64,000 nucleotides of DNA from assembly GCA_903921725.1 (NCBI GenBank), contig CAIXRA010000015.1, positions 1 to 64,000 of the forward strand, written 5' to 3'. The number at the start of each line of letters is the position of its first letter. Within the stretch, counting starts at the first letter, position 1. The notes under the pieces are model-generated. The model was not told where the DNA came from. It was given only the letters and a program-made list of their open reading frames with translations, and made no database searches. A program made the translations under genes and the position numbers. This document shows positions 17,871 through 26,344 of the stretch, piece by piece. Origin of the DNA: an uncultured Lentisphaerota bacterium (lineage in GTDB: Bacteria > Verrucomicrobiota > Lentisphaeria > Oligosphaerales > CAITYL01).

Positions 17871-19523
17871 TTACCTTGCCACCTTCAGCAGCTCCTGCTC
17901 GGCGGCGGCGGTCCAAAGCCCGTGGTCGAGCTTGGCCGCAACGGCCGGGAATTGCGTTGCGATCTCCGCAAGCGGAACCAGGCCAAGCTCATGCAGCCCC
18001 GGATAGACGATGACCTTGCCGGCCAGCGTGCGGTTCTCGACCGCCGCCAGGCCGTCCAATGCGCCCGCCATGCCCGACACGGCGTCCACCGACGCATTCG
18101 TGTTGAGCTGGCCGTCCGTCACCTTGCGCAGCACGATCTTCATGTCTTCAATGCGGGAGCCGCTCGTGCCGAACATCCAGCAGCGGTTCTTCACGTAAAG
18201 GTCGAGATCCACCGGCGCGCGGGTGCCGGCGGGGATGCCGGCGAAGATGTTGATGACCGTGCCTTCGCGGCTGTCCTTGACGGCCCGCGTCACCAGCGGC
18301 GCAATCGGGGCCATGACGGCGACGTAGTCGAACGCGCCCGTCACCGGCGCCTCCTTGGGGTTCACCAGCTCCAGCTTCACGCCGTTCTTTCTGGCCATCA
18401 GCTGCGCTTTCGCGTCCAGCGAGGCCAGGCGCGCGTTGTCGAAATCGGTGCCGACCACCGACACGCCCTTGCGGTCCGTGCAGGCGCAGCGGATGACGTG
18501 CATCTGCCCCATCGGTCCGGCGGCGCCGATGATCAGCACCCGGTCGTTGTCGCGGAGTTCGCCGGTGGCGGGGATCTGCCTGTAGCCGTCCGCCGCGGAG
18601 GCGGAAAGCGTGCCGGTGAAGCGGATGTTGCCGTAATGCACGCGGCCGACGTCAATCAAGGCCGGTGCGCCGAACGCCGCACCGCCCGTGACGAGGTTTA
18701 GAATCCCCTTGGCCGCCAGCTTCACGTCCAGCGTCCCGACGGTTGCGGGGTCCGCACCGAAATACACGATGTCGTCAAACCCGCCGTCCGGCAGCACCGC
18801 AATCGCGGCGGCGACCTGAGCCGCATCGCCCCGGACAATCGTCTGCTCCGGTGCCGCGCCCGCCGCTTTCACCGCCTCCTCCAGCCCCGTGATTTCATGC
18901 CCCGGCCCGGCCACCACCAGCAGCCGGCCGCCGCCGAGGATGCCCTGGCGTTCGGCCGTCGCATACGAATTTTCCACACACGCCCACGGCTCGACCAGTG
19001 CGATCTCCGCAGCGCTCAGGCGCTCCGCCGCCGGGATCAGGAAACTTTCGCCCGTCGCCGCGTCAATGATCACGCGCTCGTCCATCAGCACATATTCCTG
19101 GAGCGCGCCCTCAAAATTGTAGCCGAACGCCCCGTTCGAGCCCGCCGTCTTCAGGCTCCGGTAGTCGGCCTGCACCAGCACGCGTTCACCGACCCTGTGG
19201 TGCTTCACCTCCGCGCCGACCGCAATGATGCGGCAGACCGCCTCATGCCCCGGAACCGTCGGCTTGTCGCCCGGCACATAGCTCGGGATTTCGGCGAGCG
19301 TGTCACTGGAAATCCCCGCAACAATCCCGTCCTTGCGCACATGCCCCGAGAACTGCTTCAACAGTTTCAGATCGGAAAAACAGAGGCCGACCGCCTCAAT
19401 CCGCGCCAGCAACTGCCTCGGTCCCGGCGGCATGACCGGCTTCGTCTTGTTCAGCTCCAGCGTCCCCGGCCCCGTCAATTGAACCGCCCATTCCGTCGCC
19501 GGAATCTTTGCACTGTCCGTCAT
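17871..19523 (-). CDS. Zinc-type medium-chain dehydrogenase with two Rossmann-like domains
   Basis: A 550-residue cytoplasmic oxidoreductase, about 200 residues longer than normal medium-chain dehydrogenases. The N-terminal GroES-like part keeps the catalytic zinc ligands (Cys48 in GLCFSDL, His93-Glu94 in PGHEAV), but the four-cysteine structural zinc loop is absent. Two nucleotide-binding-like regions follow. The first (RLLVVAGPGHEITG to about residue 310) lacks a clean GxGxxG; the second (RVLIIGAAGPMGQMH) is intact and followed by a full C-terminal half. This suggests a duplicated Rossmann unit of which one may be structural. Polyol or sugar-phosphate oxidation is likely from its neighbours (mannitol-dehydrogenase-like, ketose epimerase), but the substrate is unknown. 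GGAG precedes the start. Confidence 0.75.
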   Translation of the reverse strand: MTDSAKIPATEWAVQLTGPGTLELNKTKPVMPPGPRQLLARIEAVGLCFSDLKLLKQFSGHVRKDGIVAGISSDTLAEIPSYVPGDKPTVPGHEAVCRIIAVGAEVKHHRVGERVLVQADYRSLKTAGSNGAFGYNFEGALQEYVLMDERVIIDAATGESFLIPAAERLSAAEIALVEPWACVENSYATAERQGILGGGRLLVVAGPGHEITGLEEAVKAAGAAPEQTIVRGDAAQVAAAIAVLPDGGFDDIVYFGADPATVGTLDVKLAAKGILNLVTGGAAFGAPALIDVGRVHYGNIRFTGTLSASAADGYRQIPATGELRDNDRVLIIGAAGPMGQMHVIRCACTDRKGVSVVGTDFDNARLASLDAKAQLMARKNGVKLELVNPKEAPVTGAFDYVAVMAPIAPLVTRAVKDSREGTVINIFAGIPAGTRAPVDLDLYVKNRCWMFGTSGSRIEDMKIVLRKVTDGQLNTNASVDAVSGMAGALDGLAAVENRTLAGKVIVYPGLHELGLVPLAEIATQFPAVAAKLDHGLWTAAAEQELLKVAR

Positions 19524-19589
19524 TGTGATTCTCCATTTGCCTGTCTGAATTTGTCAGCGGTGGCCGGCCTACGCTTGACCGGCCGTCAG

Positions 19590-20774
19590 TCAATTCTTTG
19601 CCGTTGCCCCAATCAGTTCCGCAATCCGCTCCGCCCCGCCGCCCTGCCAGGCGGCCGCGGGCCAGAGCGCGTGCAGGTCCACCGGTTGCGCGGCCGCCAG
19701 CGCCGCACGGGCGCCTTCCGCCAAACACACCGGCGTCACTCCCGCCTGCAGGGCCAGACGCATCGCCCCCACCAGACGGTCATCCCAGCCCAGCTTGCGC
19801 TGGGGATCGCGAATCACGCGCTCCACCGGATCCGACAGGAACGGGTTGGTCATCCGCACCAGCAAATCGTCCGCGTACGCTTGAAACCCCACCGGGGTAA
19901 ACAGCGGGTCTTTTCCCTGGTAGCGGTGAAGCAGCCCAGCCCCGGACTCGCCCAAAAATGCGTTGCGGGCCGTCTGCATGAGCGCCTGATCCCGTCCTGC
20001 TTCGGCCATGGTCCGGTATCCGCGTTCATTGGCGAGATAGCCGAGCAACGCGTGGACGGCGTTGTGCCCGTAGAGCTTGGCCTCCTCGAACGGCAGCAGA
20101 TCGTCCTTCTCTTCAAAAACCGTGATGCCGCGCCGGAACCCCGGCAGGCGGATGCGGGTGATCAGAATGCGGTTGAACTCCTCGACCAAGACGGCGCGCG
20201 CAATTCCCGGCGCCATGCACGCCAGCCCCAACCGCCGCCGTTCTGCCTCATCCGCAATCAGGCCCGACATTTTGCCGATTACGGTATTGAGGACCTGAAC
20301 GCCCGCAGGCATTTTGCCGCCGGGCAAAAGGGCGCTTATGCACGACTCCAGGATTTCGGCGGCGTGGTTGTGGTTTTCCGCCGTGTAAATGACCGCGCCA
20401 TGCCCGGAATCCCTGCGGCTTATGCCTTCAGCCAGACACGCGGCCGGCGCGGCGGCACCCCCCATTCCATAAAACGACACCGACGGCAGCGCGACCGCAA
20501 TCTCATCCGCGGCGGCGATGGCCTCAATCAGTTCCACCCTGTCCGCCGCATCCCGCGGATTCAACACCCGCACGCCGTCGACCCCATGCGCCGCGATGCC
20601 GTTAGGATCCGCGACGTTGACCGTGAAGCGGCCGGCGGCGGCACGGAGCGCCCGGACCGTGCCGTCGTCAATCTCCGCAACGGTCAGCGAGTCAAAATTC
20701 CCGGAGCGGTGCGCTTCATAGAGAAACAGTCCCGACTGGATGGCGCCAAATCCGATGCCGACGAATTTCTTCAT
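19590..20774 (-). CDS. Mannitol/polyol-phosphate dehydrogenase-like protein
   Basis: A 394-residue long-chain polyol dehydrogenase-type protein. It begins with a Rossmann dinucleotide motif (KKFVGIGFGAIQSG), has a central YTAENHNHA segment and the VLNTVIGKMSG stretch that corresponds to the Asn/Lys active-site region of MtlD. The C-terminal helical half carries AKLYGHNAVHALLGYLA, also MtlD-like. NAD(P)-dependent oxidation of a sugar alcohol or reduction of a ketose is inferred. Its ATG overlaps the stop of the upstream epimerase gene by three bases (ATGA), so the two are translationally coupled and likely act on consecutive intermediates. Confidence 0.8.
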   Translation of the reverse strand: MKKFVGIGFGAIQSGLFLYEAHRSGNFDSLTVAEIDDGTVRALRAAAGRFTVNVADPNGIAAHGVDGVRVLNPRDAADRVELIEAIAAADEIAVALPSVSFYGMGGAAAPAACLAEGISRRDSGHGAVIYTAENHNHAAEILESCISALLPGGKMPAGVQVLNTVIGKMSGLIADEAERRRLGLACMAPGIARAVLVEEFNRILITRIRLPGFRRGITVFEEKDDLLPFEEAKLYGHNAVHALLGYLANERGYRTMAEAGRDQALMQTARNAFLGESGAGLLHRYQGKDPLFTPVGFQAYADDLLVRMTNPFLSDPVERVIRDPQRKLGWDDRLVGAMRLALQAGVTPVCLAEGARAALAAAQPVDLHALWPAAAWQGGGAERIAELIGATAKN

Positions 20775-21676
20775 GCGACATGCCCCACACTCGAAGCGGC
20801 ACAGCCTTTCAGAAACGCCAGTCCCTGCCGGACAAACGCATCCGGATCCGGGCAAAGATCCTGGAAAATGCCACGGGAGATGCCGAAATCGCCGGAACCG
20901 GTGTTGTAGGTTTCCAGCATCACCCGCACGCAGCCGGGGGCGTCCGCCAGCGCACCAAACACATCCGACCACGGCACCAAGCCGCCGCCGGGCACGCCGC
21001 GATCGTTCTCGCACGCGTGAATCCCCCACAGGATCGGCAGCGCATGGCGCACGGCGGCCCCATAGTTCCGCTCCTCGGTGATCATGTGGTAGGTGTCAAG
21101 GTTGATCCGCAGGTTGGCATGGTCGGCCAGCGTGACCAGTTTCACGGCCTGCACCGACGTATTGACGAGGTGAAGGCGGAACCGGCTCATCGGCTCGATC
21201 ACCAGGCGGACCCCCAGCCGACCGGCAAACTCCGCCAGCTCGTGAAGGTTCTCCGCGGTCCACCGCAATTCCTCCTCCGGCGGGCGCCGGCAGCACAAAT
21301 AGCCGGGGTGGCTGTAAAAGGAACCGCAATAAGCGACAGCGCCAAACTCGGCGCCCCACTCAATGATCTTCTTGTGCCAGGCCATCCCCAGCTGGCGGTG
21401 GCGGGGGTCGTCATCGCTGATGTTGCAGTTCTTGGGCCAGGCGTTGCCGGGACCGACCGTCAGTTCCATGCCAAGGTTTTCCGCATGCCGGCGCAGAAGT
21501 CCGCTGTTGAACTTCACATCATCCCCGAGCGAAATTTCAAAAATCGTGCAGCCGGCATTGCGCGCCGCGTCCAGAATGCCAAGGTCGCCGTCCGTCCAGT
21601 GACTCTTCCACAGAAACTGGTGCGCGCCGAAGCAGAACTTGTCGGTCATGGCCGACGGTAAAGGATGAGGATCCAT
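20771..21676 (-). CDS. Ketose 3-epimerase-like TIM-barrel isomerase
   Basis: A 301-residue AP-endonuclease-2/xylose-isomerase-fold protein. Residues resembling the metal-binding set of tagatose/psicose 3-epimerases are in order: IEPMSRF (Glu), NLRINLDTYHMITEE (Asp, His), GIHACENDRG (His) and a final VMLETYN (Glu). These enzymes interconvert ketoses at C3. The start is taken at 21676, preceded by AAGGGA, 16 bp after the transporter stop; a second ATG nine codons in is possible. Coupling by overlap to the polyol dehydrogenase suggests that the epimerised ketose is handed directly to a reductase/oxidase. The actual sugar is unknown. Confidence 0.8.
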   Translation of the reverse strand: MDPHPLPSAMTDKFCFGAHQFLWKSHWTDGDLGILDAARNAGCTIFEISLGDDVKFNSGLLRRHAENLGMELTVGPGNAWPKNCNISDDDPRHRQLGMAWHKKIIEWGAEFGAVAYCGSFYSHPGYLCCRRPPEEELRWTAENLHELAEFAGRLGVRLVIEPMSRFRLHLVNTSVQAVKLVTLADHANLRINLDTYHMITEERNYGAAVRHALPILWGIHACENDRGVPGGGLVPWSDVFGALADAPGCVRVMLETYNTGSGDFGISRGIFQDLCPDPDAFVRQGLAFLKGCAASSVGHVA

Positions 21677-21692
21677 GTATGCGTTTCCCTTG

Positions 21693-23105
21693 TCAGTGTT
21701 TCAGCCAGGATTTTTCGATTTCCTCCAGCGACCGGCCCTTGGTTTCCGGCATGATCTTCCAGACGAAATAGAACTGCGGGATCAGGATGGCCGCGAACAC
21801 GTAAAACGTCGCCTCCTTGCCCAGGCTGTCCCGGAGCAGCGGGAACAGTTGGTTCAGAATCGCGTCGGCCGTCCAGACGGCCAGCGAGCAGATCGCCACC
21901 GCGCGGCCGCTGATGCGGGTCGGAAACACTTCCGACATGAACACCCACTTGATCGGCCCCATGGAGAACGCGAAACAGGCCACGAACGTCGCGGCGGCGG
22001 CAACCTTCATGGCGCTGGAAGAGCCGGGATTACCCAGCAGCCAGCCCAGCACGATCAGCGAAATGAAACACCCGAGATTGCCCCAGAACAACAGGCGCCG
22101 CCGGCCGGCATAGTCCATCAGCCAGACCGCGACAATCGTGAAAAGCGACAGCGACGACGCAATCACCACCATGCCGCTCATCTCGTTCGTCAGTTGAATC
22201 CCCTGCCCGCGGATGATCTCAGGCCCGAAATTCCAGATTGTCGTGATGCCGCTGAATTCGGAAATGACGGCGAGAAACAAGGCCATGAAGAGGGGACGGC
22301 GCAAGCCGGGCCGGAAAAGTTCCGCCAGCGATCCGGTTTCCTGGGCCACCGCAGCGTCGATGTCTGCCAATTCGGCGGCAGCAGCCTCCGGGCCGTTGAT
22401 TTTTCCAAGCACCTCCTGCGCCTCCCGGTTCCGTCCGTTGGCCGCAAGCCAGCGCGGGCTTTCGGGGATGATGACGCACATGACAAAGAAGAAGATTGCC
22501 GGGACCGACTCCATGCCCAACATGCTCCGCCACACATCCTTGGCCACCATCATGCCGGCCAACCCTTCCGCGGTGCCGCCTTTGATCTTGTCATGCCACG
22601 ACAGGAGGCCGGTGTTGATCACGATGGCCATGACGATGCCGACGCAGATTGCCAGCTGGAAGAGCGTCACCATCCGGCCCCGCAGGCGGGCCGGAGAGAT
22701 TTCCGAAATGTACAGGGGGCAGACCATGGAGGCGATGCCGACCCCCACGCCGCCGATCCACCGGAAGAAGATCAGCGAGGCGGAAGACCACGCCAGGCCG
22801 CAGCCGATGGAGCAAAGCAGCAGGAAGAACGAAGCAATCAGCAGCACCCGCTTGCGGCCGAACCGGTCGCTTGCCATGCCGGCGAGAAGACAGCCGAGCA
22901 TCGCGCCGACCATGGCCGAACTGACAAACCAGCCTTCCATGAGCGTGGACAGGCTGAAGTGCGCGACAATCAGATCTTTGGCGCCCGAAATCACAAAGAG
23001 GTCATAGCCGAACAGCAGTCCGCCCAATGCCGAAGCAAAACAGCAGAAGAATAGATAGGGGATGCTCCCGCCGCGAACCTTGCTTTCGCATGTGCCTGTT
23101 TTCAT
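21693..23105 (-). CDS. MFS sugar porter (XylE/GLUT family)
   Basis: A 470-residue inner-membrane sugar transporter with about 12 membrane segments. Family signatures are LGGLLFGYDLFVISG in helix 1, DRFGRKR between helices 2 and 3, RWIGGVGVGIAS, YISEISPARLRGRM in loop 4-5, SEVFPTRISGRA in the second half and PETKGRSLEEIE at the C-terminus. Proton-coupled uptake of a hexose, pentose or deoxyhexose is expected. It lies 33 bp downstream of a secreted GH29 gene, with GAGGAG before the ATG, and leads into the epimerase gene, so it is the likely importer of the sugar released by the hydrolases. Confidence 0.93.
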   Translation of the reverse strand: MKTGTCESKVRGGSIPYLFFCCFASALGGLLFGYDLFVISGAKDLIVAHFSLSTLMEGWFVSSAMVGAMLGCLLAGMASDRFGRKRVLLIASFFLLLCSIGCGLAWSSASLIFFRWIGGVGVGIASMVCPLYISEISPARLRGRMVTLFQLAICVGIVMAIVINTGLLSWHDKIKGGTAEGLAGMMVAKDVWRSMLGMESVPAIFFFVMCVIIPESPRWLAANGRNREAQEVLGKINGPEAAAAELADIDAAVAQETGSLAELFRPGLRRPLFMALFLAVISEFSGITTIWNFGPEIIRGQGIQLTNEMSGMVVIASSLSLFTIVAVWLMDYAGRRRLLFWGNLGCFISLIVLGWLLGNPGSSSAMKVAAAATFVACFAFSMGPIKWVFMSEVFPTRISGRAVAICSLAVWTADAILNQLFPLLRDSLGKEATFYVFAAILIPQFYFVWKIMPETKGRSLEEIEKSWLKH

Positions 23106-23138
23106 GGTTTCTCCTCGTTGTCTGCCGCAACGTCTGTG

Positions 23139-24932
23139 TTACTTCCCGAACAGCTGGAACTCCGCCAAGGCCGGGGTATCATTCGCCTTGCGGATGTTCA
23201 ACCGGAACTTCTGCGCCTTGACGGCGGGGAAATTCAATACCAGGTCCGCCCCGATGGCGGTGCCTTCCGCAATCTTCTTCCACTGCCCGCCCACCTGCGC
23301 CTCCACATCAAAAAGCTGCGTGCGGGCGTAGGGCCCCTCGGAAAGACGGATCTGCGTGACCTCGGCTTCCTTTTGCATCTCCACGGTGACCGACGCCTCG
23401 CGCGCACTCTCTTCCGCTGCCCAGATTGTGCCGGAATTGCCGTCGGTGATGTTCGCCGGCTTCAGATCCTTCTGGTCGCGCCCCGGCCACACGCTGGAGA
23501 CTTCAACCGGCCCGTCCACGGATAGTTTCTTCGGGGCTGGAACTGGTACGGCCGGCCCTTCAATCTCCACCACCACCACCGTGTCGATGGGATCCGGCGC
23601 GGCGGCGGGAAGCGCGACCTGGACGCCGTTGGCGACAACCGTCACCGCCAGATTCTGGCCCGGTATTGCGAGCAGGCGGGCGGAGCGCACCTTGTTCGTG
23701 ACCGGCACCAGCAGCCGGCCGTCGGCCGGCCATTTGAACACGTGCAGAAACAGCTTGCCGGGCTTCTGCGTGCAGCGGCCGTCGAACGGAAGGCGCTCAA
23801 ACGGACTGGCGGTCGTCCCGTGAATCGCCTCGCTGTTGACCTGCATCCAGGCGGCGAACTTCTCCAGGCGCTGCCGGGCCTGCGGCGCAATTTCACCTTC
23901 GGCGGTCGGCCCGATGTTGAGCAGCATGTTGCCGCCTTTGCTGGTGACGTCGACCAGCTGCCGGAGCATATCCTCGAACGGACGGAAGCCGACCAGCCGA
24001 TTGTAGCCCCAATTCTTGGGTGGCTGCATGGTCTGGCAGGTCTCCCATTCGATGCCGGGAAGGCCGGTCGACGGCACTTCGTTCTCGGGGGAGATGTAGT
24101 CGCCGGCGAAGATGTAGCTGTACGTGTTGCTGATCTCGATGTTGAGCTTGCGCTGCGGCGGCAGATAGCCGGAACGGTTGTTGAGGATGACACTGGGCTG
24201 AAGCGAACGGGTGTAATCCTCGAGCGCCTTGCCGTCCTCGGACGTCCACGATTTGCGGTCCCAGGTGCCGTCAAACCAAACCATCCCGATCGGCCCGTAG
24301 TTGGAGAAAAGCTCCTTGAGCTGGCCGTACAGATACTGCTTGAAGCGCGCCTTGTCCGGCTGCCCCTTGGCGTAGTCGTTGAAGGCGGGGCGGCCGGGCC
24401 AGTCCGGGTGATGCCAGTCCATGACCGAGTGATAGATGCAGAACTGCAAGCCCTCCGCACGACATGCGTCGGCCAGCGGCTTCAGCAGATCCTTGCCGCC
24501 GGGGGTGCAGGCGATGTTCCAGTCGTCGTTCATCTTCGTCGGCCACAGGCAGAAGCCGTCGTGATGCTTCGTGGTGATGCAGACGTACTTGATGCCGGCG
24601 GCCTTCATCAACCGCACCCATTCGCGCGGGTTGTATTGGGTCGGATTCCATGTCTTGGCCAGAACGCTGTACTGCGAACTGGGAATCGCTTTTTGCTCCT
24701 GAATCCATTCTGCGCCGAACCCGGTGGTCTTGTCCTTCCACTTGCCCGCCGGCTGCGAATAGAGCCCCCAATGGATGAACATGCCGAACTTCGCATCGCG
24801 GAACCACTGCATCCGCGCGTCGTTGGCCTCCTTGCTCTCTTGAAAAGGAGCGGCGACGGGGAGTGCCTGGGCCGGACAATTAGCACCGGCGAGCAGAAGT
24901 GCGGCAAATGCGACGGAGACGGCTGATCTCAT
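23139..24932 (-). CDS. Secreted GH29 alpha-L-fucosidase with discoidin-like tail (operon leader)
   Basis: A 597-residue exported enzyme and first gene of the six-gene leftward operon. A signal peptide (MRSAVSVAFAALLLAGANCPAQA) precedes the GH29 barrel: AKFGMFIHWGLYS, ITTKHHDGFCLWPTK, MVWFDGTWD with nucleophile Asp221, and GGNMLLNIGPTAEGEI. The C-terminal ~130 residues form a discoidin-like domain (VEVSSVWPGRDQKDLKPA, ITDGNSGTIWAAEES) very similar to that of the GH29 gene at 11935, pointing to a shared ancestor. AAAGGA is seven bases before the chosen ATG. A promoter and a paired GACATT site lie upstream in the divergent region shared with the XylR-like regulator. Confidence 0.94.
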   Translation of the reverse strand: MRSAVSVAFAALLLAGANCPAQALPVAAPFQESKEANDARMQWFRDAKFGMFIHWGLYSQPAGKWKDKTTGFGAEWIQEQKAIPSSQYSVLAKTWNPTQYNPREWVRLMKAAGIKYVCITTKHHDGFCLWPTKMNDDWNIACTPGGKDLLKPLADACRAEGLQFCIYHSVMDWHHPDWPGRPAFNDYAKGQPDKARFKQYLYGQLKELFSNYGPIGMVWFDGTWDRKSWTSEDGKALEDYTRSLQPSVILNNRSGYLPPQRKLNIEISNTYSYIFAGDYISPENEVPSTGLPGIEWETCQTMQPPKNWGYNRLVGFRPFEDMLRQLVDVTSKGGNMLLNIGPTAEGEIAPQARQRLEKFAAWMQVNSEAIHGTTASPFERLPFDGRCTQKPGKLFLHVFKWPADGRLLVPVTNKVRSARLLAIPGQNLAVTVVANGVQVALPAAAPDPIDTVVVVEIEGPAVPVPAPKKLSVDGPVEVSSVWPGRDQKDLKPANITDGNSGTIWAAEESAREASVTVEMQKEAEVTQIRLSEGPYARTQLFDVEAQVGGQWKKIAEGTAIGADLVLNFPAVKAQKFRLNIRKANDTPALAEFQLFGK

Positions 24933-24979
24933 GGCAGTTCCTTTCAAAGCTTGTCTACTTTTTCCCATTCCGGATACAA

Positions 24980-25009
24980 ACTATACAGCTATGACGCCCT
25001 CACGGCCAA
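24980..25009 (-). promoter_or_regulatory. Candidate sigma-70-type promoter of the GH29 operon
   Basis: On the reverse strand TTGGCC (25004-25009) and TATAGT (24980-24985) are separated by 18 bp. It reads toward the GH29 operon, about 48 bp from the start codon, and lies just inside the paired GACATT site, a position suited to activation by an AraC-family regulator. Confidence 0.45.
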
Positions 25010-25030
25010 CATAGTTGCAGAATTGTTTCA

Positions 25031-25058
25031 GACATTGACTTTCCAATTCCGGACATTA
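25031..25058. promoter_or_regulatory. Candidate XylR/AraC operator in divergent region
   Basis: GACATTG (25031-25037) and GACATTA (25052-25058) are 21 bp apart, with CTTTCC in the spacer and TTCCG before the second word, the same design as the site at 11728-11755. It sits between the leftward GH29 operon and the rightward regulator gene and could serve both autoregulation and operon control. Confidence 0.6.
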
Positions 25059-25114
25059 CCCTATCCGCCAAAGACAACCAGCCCCCACCGCAATACAAAA
25101 AAGGGCACCGTACC

Positions 25115-26281
25115 ATGCCCCGAAAACGCGTTCTCTTCATGATGGACTACTACGTGCCCCGGATCCACCAGGGCGTGGTGTGGTATGCGCAGAAAACTGG
25201 ATGGATCCTGGACGCGGGGATGGCGCGGACACGGAAGCCGCCGGAACACTGGCACTGCGACGGGATCATCGTGTTCGACGGCATGCGGCCGGAATTGCAG
25301 GCAGTCATCCGGCAGGCGGCGGTGCCGGTCATCGAACTCTTCGGCGGCGCGGTTTATCCGGGCAGCGCGCAGGTCCTGTTCGACCACGAAAGCATCGGCC
25401 GGATGGCCGCCGAATACCTGGTCCCCAAGGGGTTCAAGCATATCGGCTTTGTCGACACCAACGCCCACGACCTCACGCACTCGCAGCACGCCGTCGAACG
25501 GATCCGGGGCATGCGGCAGGTGACGGAGGCGGCCGGCCGGTCTTTTTTCACCGTGTCCTTGACGCAGCTCCCCAAGCTGGCGGCCACGCTCCCAAAGCCG
25601 TTCGCCATCATGGGGCACAACGACTATGTCGCGGAGCGGGCCATGCAGCGGCTGATGGAGGCGGGATTCCGGATTCCACTGGACGTCGCCGTCATCGGTG
25701 CCGACAACGATCCGCTGTTCCACGGTGTGGCGCCGGTCCCTCTCTCCTCGATCGTTGACAACGGCGAATCCGTCGGCTATCGGGCGGCGGAGATTCTGGA
25801 CGACATGATGAAGGGCAAGCCCGCGCCGACGTCGCCGGTGCTGATCCAGCCGGCCCGCGTGGTCGAGCGCGAATCAACCAACATCCTCGCCATTTCACAT
25901 CCGCCCACCGCCAAGGCGCTCCGGCTACTAAAAGAACATTACACCGAACCGGTCGACCTTGATGCAATCGCCTTGCAGGCGGGCATGTGCCGACGGCGCC
26001 TGGAGGACTATTTCCTGAAGCTCGTCGGGCATTCCATGTCCGGAGAATTGTTGCGGCTGCGAATCGGAGAGGCGCGGCAGTTGCTGACCGGCTCCGACTG
26101 CAAGATTTCGGAGGTCGCCCAAAAGGTCGGCTTTGCCAATGTCGCCCACTTCGCCACCCGCTTCCGGAAAACAGTCGGCCGCAAGCCGTCCGCGTGCCGC
26201 CCCGCAGGCATGCCAACGGCCAGCCCCAACGCCGATAATCCGCCCTGCAAGGCCGGCCCCAAAGATCGGTCAGGCCGCTGA
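25115..26281 (+). CDS. XylR-type transcriptional regulator (LacI-like sensor plus AraC DNA-binding domain)
   Basis: A 388-residue cytoplasmic regulator. The first ~270 residues are a periplasmic-binding-protein-like sensor (VRIHQGVVWYA-like start, CDGIIVFDG, LVPKGFKHIGFVD, AIMGHNDYVAE, IPLDVAVIGADNDPL, PLSSI), as in XylR and other LacI-type sensors. Residues ~275-365 are a two-helix-turn-helix AraC domain (DLDAIALQAGMCRRRLEDYF, KISEVAQKVGFANVAHFATRF). This arrangement matches XylR-like activators, which sense a sugar and activate hydrolase genes. The tail after ~365 is low-complexity. It is divergent from the GH29 operon, with AAGGGC upstream of the start. The ligand is unknown; the fucosidase context suggests L-fucose or a derivative. 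Confidence 0.92.
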   Translation: MPRKRVLFMMDYYVPRIHQGVVWYAQKTGWILDAGMARTRKPPEHWHCDGIIVFDGMRPELQAVIRQAAVPVIELFGGAVYPGSAQVLFDHESIGRMAAEYLVPKGFKHIGFVDTNAHDLTHSQHAVERIRGMRQVTEAAGRSFFTVSLTQLPKLAATLPKPFAIMGHNDYVAERAMQRLMEAGFRIPLDVAVIGADNDPLFHGVAPVPLSSIVDNGESVGYRAAEILDDMMKGKPAPTSPVLIQPARVVERESTNILAISHPPTAKALRLLKEHYTEPVDLDAIALQAGMCRRRLEDYFLKLVGHSMSGELLRLRIGEARQLLTGSDCKISEVAQKVGFANVAHFATRFRKTVGRKPSACRPAGMPTASPNADNPPCKAGPKDRSGR

Positions 26282-26344
26282 CCCCAATGTTGCCTGCCCG
26301 ACGCAATGGGGGTGGGCGGGATTGCACGATTCCACGGAGAGAGA

